Assembly (NCBI GenBank): GCA_965221195.1
Contig: OZ244864.1
Coordinates: forward strand, 1,860,001 to 1,924,000
Direction of reading: 5' to 3'
Length of the DNA: 64,000 nucleotides
DNA from: Poriferisodalis sp965221195
Lineage (GTDB): Bacteria; Actinomycetota; Acidimicrobiia; Acidimicrobiales; Poriferisodalaceae
In this document: positions 41,869 through 50,943 of the stretch, one piece after another
Layout: each line of letters begins with the position of its first letter
Position numbering within the stretch: the first letter of the stretch is position 1
Notes under the pieces: model-generated
Databases searched by the model: none
The model's input: the letters and a program-made list of their open reading frames with translations, nothing else
What the model was told of the DNA's origin: nothing
Translations under genes and position numbers: made by a program

Positions 41869-43212
41869 GTGAGGATTCTCGTGGTGGGAGCCGGCGAGGT
41901 AGGGAGCTACATCGCCGAGCGTCTCAGCGGCGAGGGAAATGATGTTGTAGTCATTGACCGGCACGCTGGACGGCTTGAAGTTCTGGGCAAAGATCTCGAC
42001 TTGCTGACCGTGCATGGCAGCGGTACTAATCCCAGTGTGCTGGCCGAGGCCGGTCTTGAGCGCGCAGAGCTCATGGTGGCTGTGACTGACTCCGACGAAG
42101 TGAACTTGCTCGCATGTATGCAAGCGAAGCAGGCGGGGGTGCCGTCGGCTGTGGCGCGGCTCCAAGACAGCGAACTGCGCGGCCCGTCTGGACGCAGTCT
42201 GCGCAACGCCATCGGGGTCGATCTGGTGCTCGACCCCGATGAGCAGACAGCAGACACCATCATGGACCTGCTCGTTTACCACGGCGCGTCCGACATCAAC
42301 GAACTAGCCAACGGCGAGGTACTCGTCGTTGGAGCGCATTTGGCCCACGACGCACCGCTCGTCGGCAAGACCATGACCGAGATCGGCGCCTACTACGAAC
42401 CTGAATGGGACTTCATCTTCGGCGCGTTGTCTCGTGACGGCGAGACCACGGTGATGCGACGCGATACGACGCTGCAGCCAAACGATCTGCTGAGGGTGGT
42501 CTGCCGACGGCAGGGCCAACGCGAACTCATGGAAATCATGGGCTTGCACCGGTCGGCTCTCCGCAGTGTGATGATCCTCGGTGGGGGCCGCACCGCAGAC
42601 CTGCTGGCCAGCCGCATGCTTGAGCGCCGCATTGAGGTCTACATCGTTGAGAAGGTCCATGAACGTTGTCTCGAATTGAGCGACCGTCATGGGGGGGCGA
42701 GGGTGCTCAATGGTGACATCACCGACATTGACGTGCTGCGACACGAGAACGTCGGCCGTTTTGATGCTGTTGTCGCCGTCACCGGTGAGGACGACGCCAA
42801 CGTGCTGGCGTGTCTGTACGCCAAGTCCGAAGGCGCAAGGGAGACCATCGCCGTGGTGCATCGTTTGTCTTTGCTGCCGTTGCTTGAGCAAGTGGGCATA
42901 GACGCAGCACTGTCACCGCGCACGGCGAGCGCGAACATGGTCCTGCGGATGGTTCGGGGCGATGTCACCGCCGTGGCGACATTCCTCGAAGGCAATGTCG
43001 AAGTGCTCGAAATCGAAGTAGGGGCAGGTTCGCGAGCCGACGGCGCGTTCGTGCGGCATCTGCACCTGCCGGGCCAGATGCTGCTCGCAGCCATTGTGCG
43101 AGACGGCAAAGCGCGCATCGCCCGCGGTCGCAGCGAATTGAGGGCGCGAGACCATGTGGTTGCTTTTGTGACTCCTAACTGCGTGGACGAGGTCAAGCAG
43201 GCTTTTCGGTGA
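41869..43212 (+). CDS. trkA: Trk potassium uptake regulatory subunit TrkA
   Basis: 447 residues, GTG start. Peripheral membrane regulator that binds NAD(H) or nucleotides and gates the TrkH channel. Two RCK/TrkA_N-TrkA_C halves: VVGAGEVGSYIAERLSGEG with VVVIDRHAGRL, then MILGGGRTADLLASRMLERR with VYIVEKVHERC; each is followed by an RCK-C domain (PLVGKTMTEI; GAFVRHLHLPGQ). Length is typical. Stop overlaps the first TrkH gene by four bases (GTGA), so all three genes are one operon. A G7 run lies in the coding region near 42690. Confidence 0.95.
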   Translation: MRILVVGAGEVGSYIAERLSGEGNDVVVIDRHAGRLEVLGKDLDLLTVHGSGTNPSVLAEAGLERAELMVAVTDSDEVNLLACMQAKQAGVPSAVARLQDSELRGPSGRSLRNAIGVDLVLDPDEQTADTIMDLLVYHGASDINELANGEVLVVGAHLAHDAPLVGKTMTEIGAYYEPEWDFIFGALSRDGETTVMRRDTTLQPNDLLRVVCRRQGQRELMEIMGLHRSALRSVMILGGGRTADLLASRMLERRIEVYIVEKVHERCLELSDRHGGARVLNGDITDIDVLRHENVGRFDAVVAVTGEDDANVLACLYAKSEGARETIAVVHRLSLLPLLEQVGIDAALSPRTASANMVLRMVRGDVTAVATFLEGNVEVLEIEVGAGSRADGAFVRHLHLPGQMLLAAIVRDGKARIARGRSELRARDHVVAFVTPNCVDEVKQAFR

Positions 43213-44897
43213 TCCCCGCTCCGGCGGGCTCGCCGCCTCGCCACGAGCGGCTTCGCCGTCGGGTTGTGCGGACGGTGCGGGCCATTGACGGCGTGCTGCG
43301 CCGATGGGCATGCGGACCCTATGAGTCGACCTTGGCGGTGACCGCGCTGCTGGTGCTACTTGCTGGTTCTGTGCTGTTCGCAGCGTGTGCGCTGTTCGAT
43401 TGGCTAGCCGGCGGACAGGTTGCTCCCGCTCAACCCTCCGGCACCGACGCGGTGCCACTGACCGTCGTCGCTGTCGTTACTGGCTTGTGCGCGCTGGGAT
43501 TGCTGCGACTGTGCCGATTTGAGCGGCGCATCACTGAGCGTCAGACGCTCACTGCGTTGGTGTTAGGCGCGTTCGCTGCCGTAACCGCAGTGGCGGTCGC
43601 ACACCTTGCTACCGGTGCGGTGGGGGCTACTGGTGCAGTAGGGGCCACCAGTCCGGTAGGGCCGGCTGCGTTGGCTACGGCGTTTGTCGAAGCTGCCGCG
43701 ACGGTGACTGGCACCAACAGCACGACGCTCACAGGAGCAGATCTCGGCGGTGGGATGCTGGCTTTGCGCGCTCTTGGCCAGTGGCTGGGAGCTGCGGCAT
43801 TCATCGTGGTGCTCGTGCGGGTGCTGCCACATCTCGGCGTCGGCGGCCTTGACTCCGACGGTGGAGTGGCAACCCGTTCGGCACGCCGACTAGCTGCGCG
43901 CAGTGCCGGCACGATGGGTCGGCTGTTACTGCTGTACGGGGCACTCACCGTGGCCGTGGCCGTCGGCTATGCCCTAGCGGGCATGCCGGTGCTTCAAAGT
44001 GGGTTGCACGCGCTGACCACTGTCTCAACGGGTGGGTTTTCTACGTACGCGGATTCGCTGGCTCACTTCGAATCAGCTGCCGTCGAATGGGTGGCCATCT
44101 TCGGCATGGCAGCCGGGGGCGTGAGCTTGCCGCTTATGTTCTTGGCGATTCGTCGCTGCGATCCCAGCCGCTTCGTGCGGAGCTACGAGTTCCGGCTGTA
44201 CGTAACGCTGATTGTGTTCGCCGCCGCGACCGTGGCGCTGTGGACGAACGGGAACTTTGGCGCGTCTCACCTACGCAGGTCACTGTTTGCTGTCGTGTCG
44301 GTGATCTCCACGACCGGCTTTGAGGCAACTCCGTTGACGGATTTCTCGCCGTCCAGCGCGGCGCTGTTGATGGTGCTCATGTTGGTCGGTGGCATGAGCG
44401 CATCTTTGGCCGGCGGATTCAAGGTGGTGCGACTGTTAGCGCTGGCCTCCTACATCGGACGCGAACTCCGCCGCGCTGTCCACCCTGCGCTGGCTGAGCG
44501 CCTGCACATCGGACAGTCCACCATTGCTGAGACGACGATGAACCGCATAACCGGTGAGTTGCTGCTGGCAGCGCTGCTGGTGATCCCAGCTGCGGTTGCG
44601 TTGGGTGCCAGCGGGTTGGGGATCGTCGAAGCGTTGAGCTATGCCCTCTCGGCGCTGTCCAATGTCGGACCGGCGATGGCGAGCACTCCGGCTGAGGTTG
44701 ATGGTGTCGGCTCTGTGGGGCACCTCACTGCGGTTGATGCGTTCGGACGGGTAACAGCCGGGCTGGTAATGCTGGCCGGTCGCATGTCTATAACCGCTGC
44801 GCTGGTAGCGCTGAGCGTTGTGGTGTACCCGGTCGCAAGCGCAGTGCGCTACCGATGGCATCAACCGCGCCGACACCTGGCGCGTGCTGGGAGATGA
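43209..44897 (+). CDS. TrkH family potassium transporter, first paralogue, with altered P-loop 1
   Basis: 562 residues, GTG at 43209. Integral membrane K+ channel-like transporter. Ten or so hydrophobic segments. Filter loops 2-4 are recognisable as TTVSTGGFSTYADS, SVISTTGFEATPL and ALSNVGPAMA. The first loop, expected as SGFTxTGAT, reads TVTGTNSTTLTG here, with Asn in place of the filter glycine. A TGAVGA repeat (18-bp unit) lies just before it. It overlaps the second TrkH gene by ATGA at 44894. It may pair with the second paralogue or have different ion preference. Confidence 0.85.
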   Translation: MIPAPAGSPPRHERLRRRVVRTVRAIDGVLRRWACGPYESTLAVTALLVLLAGSVLFAACALFDWLAGGQVAPAQPSGTDAVPLTVVAVVTGLCALGLLRLCRFERRITERQTLTALVLGAFAAVTAVAVAHLATGAVGATGAVGATSPVGPAALATAFVEAAATVTGTNSTTLTGADLGGGMLALRALGQWLGAAAFIVVLVRVLPHLGVGGLDSDGGVATRSARRLAARSAGTMGRLLLLYGALTVAVAVGYALAGMPVLQSGLHALTTVSTGGFSTYADSLAHFESAAVEWVAIFGMAAGGVSLPLMFLAIRRCDPSRFVRSYEFRLYVTLIVFAAATVALWTNGNFGASHLRRSLFAVVSVISTTGFEATPLTDFSPSSAALLMVLMLVGGMSASLAGGFKVVRLLALASYIGRELRRAVHPALAERLHIGQSTIAETTMNRITGELLLAALLVIPAAVALGASGLGIVEALSYALSALSNVGPAMASTPAEVDGVGSVGHLTAVDAFGRVTAGLVMLAGRMSITAALVALSVVVYPVASAVRYRWHQPRRHLARAGR

Positions 44898-46444
44898 GCG
44901 GAGCTGTGCGGCTTCGCTGCCGTCGCATCAAATCCACGCCGGTGCGTGTCTGCGGGGCTGCGCTGGTGTTCGTCGCTATCGGCATGGTGATCTCCGCAGT
45001 AGTTGCGCTCATTGACGGCGGCGACGGCTCGTTGGCGCTGGCCGTCTCCGCAGCAGTCACTGCCGGCATCGGCGGCGCCATGATCGCCGGCGCCAAAGCG
45101 ACCGACCGGCCCGACTCCCCGCTGGCTTTCGCCTCGGTGGCGTGGGCTTGGCTGGCTGTTTCAGTGGCCGGCGCTTTGCCGTTCTTAGCCAGCGGTGTGA
45201 TCCGCTGGCGTGAGTTCGACAACGCGCTCTTCGAATCGATCTCTGGGTTTACCTGCACGGGCGCGACGATTCTGAGCGACATAGAAGGCGTACCGCACGG
45301 CATCTTGTTCTTCCGCAGCATGATCCAGTGGTTCGGCGGTATGGGGCTGATCGTGCTGGCAGTGGGAGTGCTCCCAGCTTTGAAAGTCGGCGGTCTTGAA
45401 CTCATCGCCAACGAGGCCCCAGGACCCACCGCCGACCGATTCACACCGCGCATAGCCGCCACCGCTCGGCGCTTGTGGATGCTCTACGGAGGGCTCACCG
45501 CAGCCGTTGCTGTGGCGCTGCTGATCGCTGGTATGAGCCTGTTTGATGCTGTCGCCCACGCGTTTACCACCGTAGCCACGGGCGGCTACTCAACTCATTC
45601 GGCTTCGGTCGCCTATTTCGATTCGTTCGCCATCGAAGGTGTGCTGATTGTCGGAATGTTGATCTGCGCTGCGAACTTTTCGCTGCACTGGCACACGATC
45701 ATGCGGAAGCGCCGGATGTTGCGAGGTTTTTCTGAGCTGCGCTGGTACCTCGGAATCATTGCGGGTGCCGCAGCGACTTTGATTGTTCTCAACGCTCCGC
45801 ATCAAAGCTTCGGTGGCAACATCCGTTCAGGACTTTTCTACGCAGTCTCGCTCGGCACGAGCACCGGCTTTGGAACTACCGACTACACCGACGCAGCGCT
45901 GTGGATGCCGTCAGCGCAGATTGTCTTGCTCTTGCTCATGCTCATAGGCGGAATGACTGGCTCCACAGCCGGCGGCATGAAGGTTTTGCGTCTGCAAGTG
46001 GTGGCCCGCTATGCCATCCGTGAGGTTCTTCGGGCTCGTCATCCCCGCGCTGTTTTGCCTATGCGGATCGGCGACTCCACCGTGGCCGAAGAGGTCGCTG
46101 CGCGCGCGCTCGGATTCGTGCTGCTCTATTTGGGCCTCATCGTGGTTGGCGGTGTGATGGTTACGGCGCTGGGTGCCGATTTGGAAACCGGATTTTCAGG
46201 CGCCGTGTCGGCGATCGGCAACGCCGGTCCGGCACTCGGAGAAGCCGGACCCACCGCAACGGCCTTGGAGTTTCCGCGCCGAGCGCGTCCGGTTCTCATG
46301 GCGCTGATGCTGTTTGGACGCCTTGAGGTGTTCCCGACCATGCTGATGTTCGTAGCGGCGACTCGTGCTGTTGCACGTTCGCGGTTCGCGCGGATGTCGG
46401 CTGAGCGCGGGCCTCGCCGCATCAAACGCCTGCAGGTGATCTAG
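44894..46444 (+). CDS. trkH: TrkH family potassium transporter, second paralogue
   Basis: 516 residues from ATG 44894 (MSGAVRLRCRRIKS), chosen because it overlaps the previous stop as ATGA; the frame is open for 13 codons further up. Four P-loops with normal filters: ESISGFTCTGATILSD, TTVATGGYSTHSAS, SLGTSTGFGTTDY and AVSAIGNAGPAL. Segment HSWMIQWFGG-like here is SMIQWFGGMGLIVLAV. Together with TrkA it forms a K+ uptake system powered by membrane potential. The stop overlaps the convergent lipoprotein gene by four bases. Confidence 0.92.
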   Translation: MSGAVRLRCRRIKSTPVRVCGAALVFVAIGMVISAVVALIDGGDGSLALAVSAAVTAGIGGAMIAGAKATDRPDSPLAFASVAWAWLAVSVAGALPFLASGVIRWREFDNALFESISGFTCTGATILSDIEGVPHGILFFRSMIQWFGGMGLIVLAVGVLPALKVGGLELIANEAPGPTADRFTPRIAATARRLWMLYGGLTAAVAVALLIAGMSLFDAVAHAFTTVATGGYSTHSASVAYFDSFAIEGVLIVGMLICAANFSLHWHTIMRKRRMLRGFSELRWYLGIIAGAAATLIVLNAPHQSFGGNIRSGLFYAVSLGTSTGFGTTDYTDAALWMPSAQIVLLLLMLIGGMTGSTAGGMKVLRLQVVARYAIREVLRARHPRAVLPMRIGDSTVAEEVAARALGFVLLYLGLIVVGGVMVTALGADLETGFSGAVSAIGNAGPALGEAGPTATALEFPRRARPVLMALMLFGRLEVFPTMLMFVAATRAVARSRFARMSAERGPRRIKRLQVI

Positions 46445-47073
46445 CGGCTGGCGGGGTTCGCGAGCGGCATCAGCTCGGCGAAGTCTTCGACGCGCAACGC
46501 TCGCGGCGGTTGACCTGACTGAGCTTGCGCGATGGCACCTGTTCCGTCGGGCAGAGACTGCGCGGCGCCGTCAAGGAAAAACAGCACGCCTTGGGTGTCG
46601 CGTGCCAATGCCGATGCGGTGAGCACTAGTTGGGCTACTGCCCGGACGCGTTGCGCGCCTTCCACCTCAAAGAACACCTCATTGAGGTGGACTGACACGA
46701 TGTTGTCGCGCGACAGTTGCACGTCCACGACTTCGGTGCCTGCGGGAATGGCCGATTCGAGGCCGTTCTCGGCCTCGCTGGGCGTAGGTCCGGCGAACAG
46801 CTCATTTAGCGGCGCATCTAGGAACACCGGGATGGTCAGCCGACGCTGCAGCTCAACAAGCATGCCGTCGCGCAGGAAATACACAGCGTGCAGCGATGTG
46901 CCGGGGTTCTCGGTCTGGTGAGCCACGCCGGGCTGCACCTCGGGCTCAGGGAACACCCCAGCTGGCACTGGCACCCCACTAGGGGCATCGTCGGTGGGCA
47001 GCCCACAGCCTCCCAGCACCACAGCGGCTGCTATCAGCACGCCCGCCCGCAGCCAAACCGAGCGGCTGTTCAT
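46441..47073 (-). CDS. GerMN-domain lipoprotein (short LpqB-like)
   Basis: 210 residues, ATG at 47073, overlapping the histidine kinase stop by four bases. Signal peptide with lipobox VLGGC. A GerMN domain follows (LHAVYFLRDGMLVELQRRL, LNELFAGPTPSEAENGLESAIP, SVHLNEVFFEVEGAQRVRAVAQLVLTAS). In other actinobacteria LpqB sits at this position after mtrB and has GerMN plus a long beta-propeller; here the propeller part is missing and the gene ends after about 25 further residues. It is probably the sensor partner of MtrB at the outer membrane face. Position plus domain support the call. Confidence 0.82.
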   Translation of the reverse strand: MNSRSVWLRAGVLIAAAVVLGGCGLPTDDAPSGVPVPAGVFPEPEVQPGVAHQTENPGTSLHAVYFLRDGMLVELQRRLTIPVFLDAPLNELFAGPTPSEAENGLESAIPAGTEVVDVQLSRDNIVSVHLNEVFFEVEGAQRVRAVAQLVLTASALARDTQGVLFFLDGAAQSLPDGTGAIAQAQSGQPPRALRVEDFAELMPLANPASR

Positions 47074-48485
47074 CGGCGACCCGCCATTGGTAGTTCCACC
47101 ACGAATCGCGCTCCGCGCTGCCCGTCGCTGCGGGATTCCACATGCACCGTGCCGCCGTGACGGCGAACGTGTTCGTACACGAGCGCTAGACCTAGGCCGG
47201 CGCCAGTGCCAGCGCCTCGCTTGCGCGCGGCAGCCCCGCGGGCAAAACGTTCAAACACCAGGTCACGTTCGGAGGGAGCGACGCCGGGACCGTTGTCTTC
47301 CACTGCGACCTCTACGCAGTGGCCCGGCCGGGTGATCTCCACGCGGGTAGCGCCGCCGCCGTGCTTGTTGGCGTTGTGCAGCAGATTGTCGAACACCTGA
47401 GCAAGTCCTCGCTTGTCGCCGATGACGACTGCGTCGGCTGCGGGTGGACTGACGCGAAGTTCCACGTCGTCGCTGAGTGCCTGCACTCGGTGCTGCACCA
47501 GCTCGGTGATGTTCACGAGACCTCGTTCGAGGACCGATCCCTCAGCGTCACCTCGGGAGATTTCGAGCAGATCCTGCACGAGCTGCTGGAACCTGTCGAC
47601 CTCTGCGGCTAGCAAATCCAGCGCGGTAGCTCCTTGGGTTGACAGTTCTTCTCGGTGTCCTTTCAGGTAATCAATGGAACTTCGCAGGGTCTGCAACGGC
47701 GATCTCAGCTCGTGGCTGACATCGGAGGCAAAGCGAGCGTCGCGAGCTAGTCGACGTTCCATGGTGTCGGCCATGTCGTTGAACGATTTCACGATGACGG
47801 CGAGATCGGGGTCGTCGCTGGGTTCGACGCGGGTGTCAAAACGTCCATGAGCGATAGACGTTGCGGCATCGGAGACCGTTGCTAGCGGGCGCAGCAATCT
47901 TCCGCCCGCCCAGGCGCCCACTGCCACGCCGATGAGCACCACCAGCGCAGCTCCGGCACCCAAGATCAGGCGCAAACTCGACAACGTGGCCTCGATTTCC
48001 GCCAGCGGGACAACTTCGAAGTACAGCGCTTCGTTGAGCCGGGAGACCTCCGCAGGGCGCAGCCGTAGGCCGAACGCAAGCTGGGGAATACCATCGAGGC
48101 GGTAAGCCATGACGTGCGCTTCGTCGGATCGAGCGACTGCAGCCACCAACTCGGGGGGCAGGTCGGCGGGCCCCAGCGAAGGCGACCGCCAAACGTCCGG
48201 TCCGGTCCGCACGATGGAGCGGCTGCCGCTGAGGCTCGGAAGTGACTCGAGCAGCACCGCGAAATCAGGACTCTCGGCTCGCAGCGAGCCTTGTACTTGG
48301 GTTGCGTTCGCAAAGAACTGCGTTTGCGAGGAATCTTGCCGCTGGCCCAGCATCGAACTGCGCGAAAGGCTGTAGGTCAGCGCCACGAGGAGAACGGCTG
48401 CTAGGCAAGCTCCGAGCGTGAAAGCGCCTACCACACGGGCGCGCAACGGCAATCTGCGCAGTGGCGCAGGCCAGTGAAGTCTCAT
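47070..48485 (-). CDS. mtrB: Sensor histidine kinase, MtrB-like
   Basis: 471 residues, ATG at 48485. Two membrane spans (VVGAFTLGACLAAVLLVALTY and LRLILGAGAALVVLIGVAVG) enclose an extracytoplasmic sensor region. HAMP (RLLRPLATVSDAATSIAHGRF), DHp with FASDVSHELRSPLQTL (phosphorylated His), and the ATPase domain with NLLHNANKHGGG, DNGPGVAPSE and GAGLGLALVYEH. It should phosphorylate the response regulator encoded upstream. Order RR-HK-LpqB-like lipoprotein matches mtrA-mtrB-lpqB, which controls cell wall and division genes in actinobacteria. The 51-bp gap upstream holds a doubled GGCCGTCCGTGG unit. Confidence 0.9.
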   Translation of the reverse strand: MRLHWPAPLRRLPLRARVVGAFTLGACLAAVLLVALTYSLSRSSMLGQRQDSSQTQFFANATQVQGSLRAESPDFAVLLESLPSLSGSRSIVRTGPDVWRSPSLGPADLPPELVAAVARSDEAHVMAYRLDGIPQLAFGLRLRPAEVSRLNEALYFEVVPLAEIEATLSSLRLILGAGAALVVLIGVAVGAWAGGRLLRPLATVSDAATSIAHGRFDTRVEPSDDPDLAVIVKSFNDMADTMERRLARDARFASDVSHELRSPLQTLRSSIDYLKGHREELSTQGATALDLLAAEVDRFQQLVQDLLEISRGDAEGSVLERGLVNITELVQHRVQALSDDVELRVSPPAADAVVIGDKRGLAQVFDNLLHNANKHGGGATRVEITRPGHCVEVAVEDNGPGVAPSERDLVFERFARGAAARKRGAGTGAGLGLALVYEHVRRHGGTVHVESRSDGQRGARFVVELPMAGRR

Positions 48486-48536
48486 GGCGCTTGGCGTGGC
48501 CGTCCGTGGTGTGGCCGTCCGTGGCGCAGCACGAAC

Positions 48537-49217
48537 TCAGGCTCGCAGTTTGTAGCCCATGCCGCGCGTTGTGGTGACGTAACGCGGATTGGCGGGATCG
48601 TCCTCAATTTTGAGACGCAGGCGACGCACATGAACGTCCACTAAGCGGCCGTCACCGAAATAGTCGTAGCCCCAGACTCGTTCGAGCAACTGTTCGCGGC
48701 TCATCACCTTGTTTGGGTTGTCGGACAGTTCGCACAGCAGACGAAATTCTGTCTTAGTCAGATGCAGTTCGTCGCCGTGTTTGCGCACGGTGCCTTCGTC
48801 GGGGCTGATCTCAAGATCGCCGAACGAGCGTGGCAGTCCGCTGCCGTCCACCGTCCGGCTGCGGCGCAGCAGCGCCCTAATGCGAGCCGACAGTTCTTTG
48901 GGAGCGAAGGGCTTGGTGAGGTAGTCATCGGCGCCAGCTTCGAGCCCTGCGACCACGTCATTTGTGTCGTCGCGGGCGGTCACCATGATGATCGGCACAT
49001 GGCTGATCTTGCGAATCTCTCGACACAGCTCGAAGCCGTCAAGCCCGGGCAGCATGATGTCCACCAGCACTACATCGGTGCTCTCAGGTGTGAAGCGCTC
49101 CAGCGCCTCTTCGCACGATTCGGCCTCGCTGACTTGCCAGCCCTCGTCTTCGAGCGCCAGACGCAGCGCGGTGCGTATCCGTTCGTCGTCTTCAACGGCC
49201 AAGACGTTGGTGGTCAC
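48537..49217 (-). CDS. mtrA: OmpR-family response regulator, MtrA-like
   Basis: 226 residues from GTG 49217 (VTTNVLAVEDDERI). This start overlaps the upstream gene's TGA as GTGA; the open frame runs far upstream but contains only an in-frame QQTG repeat and antisense of another gene. Receiver domain: AVEDDER (acidic pocket), VDIMLPGLDGFELC (phosphorylated Asp), MVTARDD and YLTKPFAPKELSARI. Winged helix: LTKTEFRLLCELSDNPNKVMSREQLLERVWGY and VDVHVRRLRLKIE. MtrA length and neighbourhood fit. It probably regulates peptidoglycan hydrolase and division genes. Confidence 0.9.
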   Translation of the reverse strand: MTTNVLAVEDDERIRTALRLALEDEGWQVSEAESCEEALERFTPESTDVVLVDIMLPGLDGFELCREIRKISHVPIIMVTARDDTNDVVAGLEAGADDYLTKPFAPKELSARIRALLRRSRTVDGSGLPRSFGDLEISPDEGTVRKHGDELHLTKTEFRLLCELSDNPNKVMSREQLLERVWGYDYFGDGRLVDVHVRRLRLKIEDDPANPRYVTTTRGMGYKLRA

Positions 49218-49684
49218 CGGCGCGCTGTCCCCTGTTTGTTGGGTCCCTGTTTGCTGGCTCCCTGTTTGTTGGCTGCAAGGGCCGGATCTCTGCGGCGATG
49301 TCGGCCCCGGCGGCGTGTCACCGGGGCTTGGTCGGCCCATTCGCTCATGGATCGCAAAACGAGCACGGCGATTGCGGCGACGCCACCGGCTGCGACCAGC
49401 GCTCCGACCCCAGCACCTGCCAGCGACGGAGCGGCGCAGCCTCGACTGCATTCGAAGAGGCTGACTGCATACCCCACCAGGCCTCCACAGACCGCTGCTA
49501 TCACGATTGTCCCGAACGCAACGACTCGTGCCAAGACCGATGGCAGCGCTGTAGGCGCCGGGGTGAGCGTCGCTTCACGCAGGTCTGCGGAAGTGCTCGG
49601 CCCCCCTGAGCGGCGGGGTTGCTCGCTGTTACTCCCCGAGTGGCGGAGCCGCTCGCTGTGACTCAGTCTGCTCACATGGGCCAT
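49214..49684 (-). CDS. Membrane protein in the mtrAB operon, unknown function
   Basis: 156 residues from ATG 49684 (MAHVSRLSHSERLRH). Two hydrophobic spans (LARVVAFGTIVIAAVCGGLVGYAV and GVGALVAAGGVAAIAVLVL) flank a short loop with two cysteines (LFECSRGCAAPS). The C-terminus ends with NKQG units from the 15-bp repeat that also precedes mtrA (49230-49280). Its stop overlaps the mtrA GTG. It is the first gene of the operon, divergent from the Nudix gene. No family is recognised; the cysteine pair could form a disulfide outside the membrane. Confidence 0.65.
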   Translation of the reverse strand: MAHVSRLSHSERLRHSGSNSEQPRRSGGPSTSADLREATLTPAPTALPSVLARVVAFGTIVIAAVCGGLVGYAVSLFECSRGCAAPSLAGAGVGALVAAGGVAAIAVLVLRSMSEWADQAPVTRRRGRHRRRDPALAANKQGASKQGPNKQGTARR

Positions 49685-49795
49685 GGTAGAACCCGCGGCC
49701 CCACAGCCCCTAGAGCTGGGCACCCGGCAGCCTCTTCGCAGCAGTATCTCTGTGGCAGTATCTCTGTGGCAGCATCTGCGTGGCAGACTGCCGGG

Positions 49796-50305
49796 GTGGC
49801 TTCTGAGTTGCATCGCTGGGCAGTAGCTGCTGGCATTTTGCGGCGCGAAGACTCGGTGCTGATGGTTAACAACCTGCGACGTAACGGCAGCACCGACTGG
49901 ACTACGCCCGGGGGAGTGGTGGATCCCGGAGAGACAGTGTTGGGCGCGCTGACGCGTGAAGTCACCGAGGAGACTGGCCTAGCTGTTTCTGAATGGAACG
50001 GTCCGCTTTACAGCGTTGAAGCCGATGGCAGCGAGGGACCTGGCTGGTTTCTTCGGGTTGAGGTGTACGAAGCGCAGGCGTGGACAGGCGAACTGGACAT
50101 CGAACACGATCCCGACGGCATCGTGTTCGATGCCCGATGGGTACCCAGCAGTGAGCTGGAGCACTTGCTGGCGGGCCAGCACCCTTGGATGGCTGAGCCC
50201 TTGCTGGCTTGCTTGCGGGGAGATGTTGAACGCGGCCATGTCTTCCGCTACGCGGTGAGTGGCAGCTCCCGCACCGGCTTGGCAGCGACTCCCGCAGCGT
50301 CGTGA
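49796..50305 (+). CDS. Nudix hydrolase
   Basis: 169 residues from GTG 49796 (VASELHRWAVAAGILRRED). The complete Nudix box is GGVVDPGETVLGALTREVTEETGL, matching Gx5Ex7REUxEExGU. It hydrolyses nucleoside diphosphate-linked substrates with Mg2+; which one cannot be read from the sequence. The upstream 60 bp has a 14-bp repeat (TGTGGCAGTATCTC) in which the open frame continues without homology. Stands alone and divergent from the mtr operon. Confidence 0.92.
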   Translation: MASELHRWAVAAGILRREDSVLMVNNLRRNGSTDWTTPGGVVDPGETVLGALTREVTEETGLAVSEWNGPLYSVEADGSEGPGWFLRVEVYEAQAWTGELDIEHDPDGIVFDARWVPSSELEHLLAGQHPWMAEPLLACLRGDVERGHVFRYAVSGSSRTGLAATPAAS

Positions 50306-50438
50306 GCAGGTGTGAGCCTTGGCGTGTGCGCAAGTCGCATGTCAAGTCCAGTGCATAAGTTCAGCGCGCGTACAAGTGATGAGCGGCGCTGTCCTACACT
50401 GGCAACGATATAGACCGTCCAGCCTGTGGAGCCTGTGC

Positions 50439-50816
50439 GTGCCCCTCTCCGAAGACGAACAACGCATCCTGCTTGAGATTGAGAAGGATTTTTACGACAA
50501 CGATCCCGAGTTCGCGCGAGAAGTGTCGGAGACCACGCTGACGCGGCACGCTTTGCGCAACATCCGCTGGGCGGTACTTGGTGGCGTAGTGGGTCTTGTA
50601 GGCATCGGAGTGGGTCTGCAAGTTCATTACGCGTTGTCGTTTGTGGCGTTCTTGGTCGTCTTTGCGAGCGCAGTTGTTATCGAACGGAACGTCCGCAAGA
50701 TGGGCAGGTTGGGTCTTGAGAAAGTCTCAGATTCCATCGCCAAGCGCACCGGGTCACGTAACGCTGATTCTTTCGGGGATCGCATGCGACGCCGCTTTCG
50801 CAACGATCCCAGCTGA
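50439..50816 (+). CDS. DUF3040 membrane protein
   Basis: 125 residues from GTG 50439 (VPLSEDEQRILLEIEK), the canonical DUF3040 start; the frame is open further up without homology. The N-terminal helix is followed by FYDNDPEFAREV, two membrane spans (WAVLGGVVGLVGIGVGLQV and LSFVAFLVVFASAVVIERN) and a basic C-terminus. The family is confined to Actinomycetota and its function is unknown; members often lie near division genes. Downstream are a 16-bp repeat and a terminator-like hairpin. Confidence 0.9.
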   Translation: MPLSEDEQRILLEIEKDFYDNDPEFAREVSETTLTRHALRNIRWAVLGGVVGLVGIGVGLQVHYALSFVAFLVVFASAVVIERNVRKMGRLGLEKVSDSIAKRTGSRNADSFGDRMRRRFRNDPS

Positions 50817-50819
50817 GCA

Positions 50820-50886
50820 GCCTCATCTCTGGGCAGCCTGATCTCTGGGCAGCCTGATCTCTGGGCAGCCTGATCTCTGGGCAGCC
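50820..50886. repeat. 16-bp tandem repeat after the DUF3040 gene
   Basis: TCTCTGGGCAGCCTGA recurs four to five times in the convergent gap between the DUF3040 and transglutaminase genes. Confidence 0.9.
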
Positions 50887-50898
50887 CGATCGCCCCAT

Positions 50899-50931
50899 CC
50901 GGTCGGTCACCGGCTGTGTGCCTGTTTTTTT
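50899..50931 (+). terminator. Candidate intrinsic terminator of the DUF3040 gene
   Basis: CCGGT-CGGTC-ACCGG gives a 5-bp stem, followed after eleven bases by seven Ts. The gap between stem and T-run is larger than ideal. Confidence 0.45.
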
Positions 50932-50943
50932 ATGTGCCAGCCT

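Noticed and set aside
46441..46444. Overlapping stops of TrkH and GerMN lipoprotein genes as an error
   Set aside because: Both proteins are complete and in family; a four-base convergent overlap is common.
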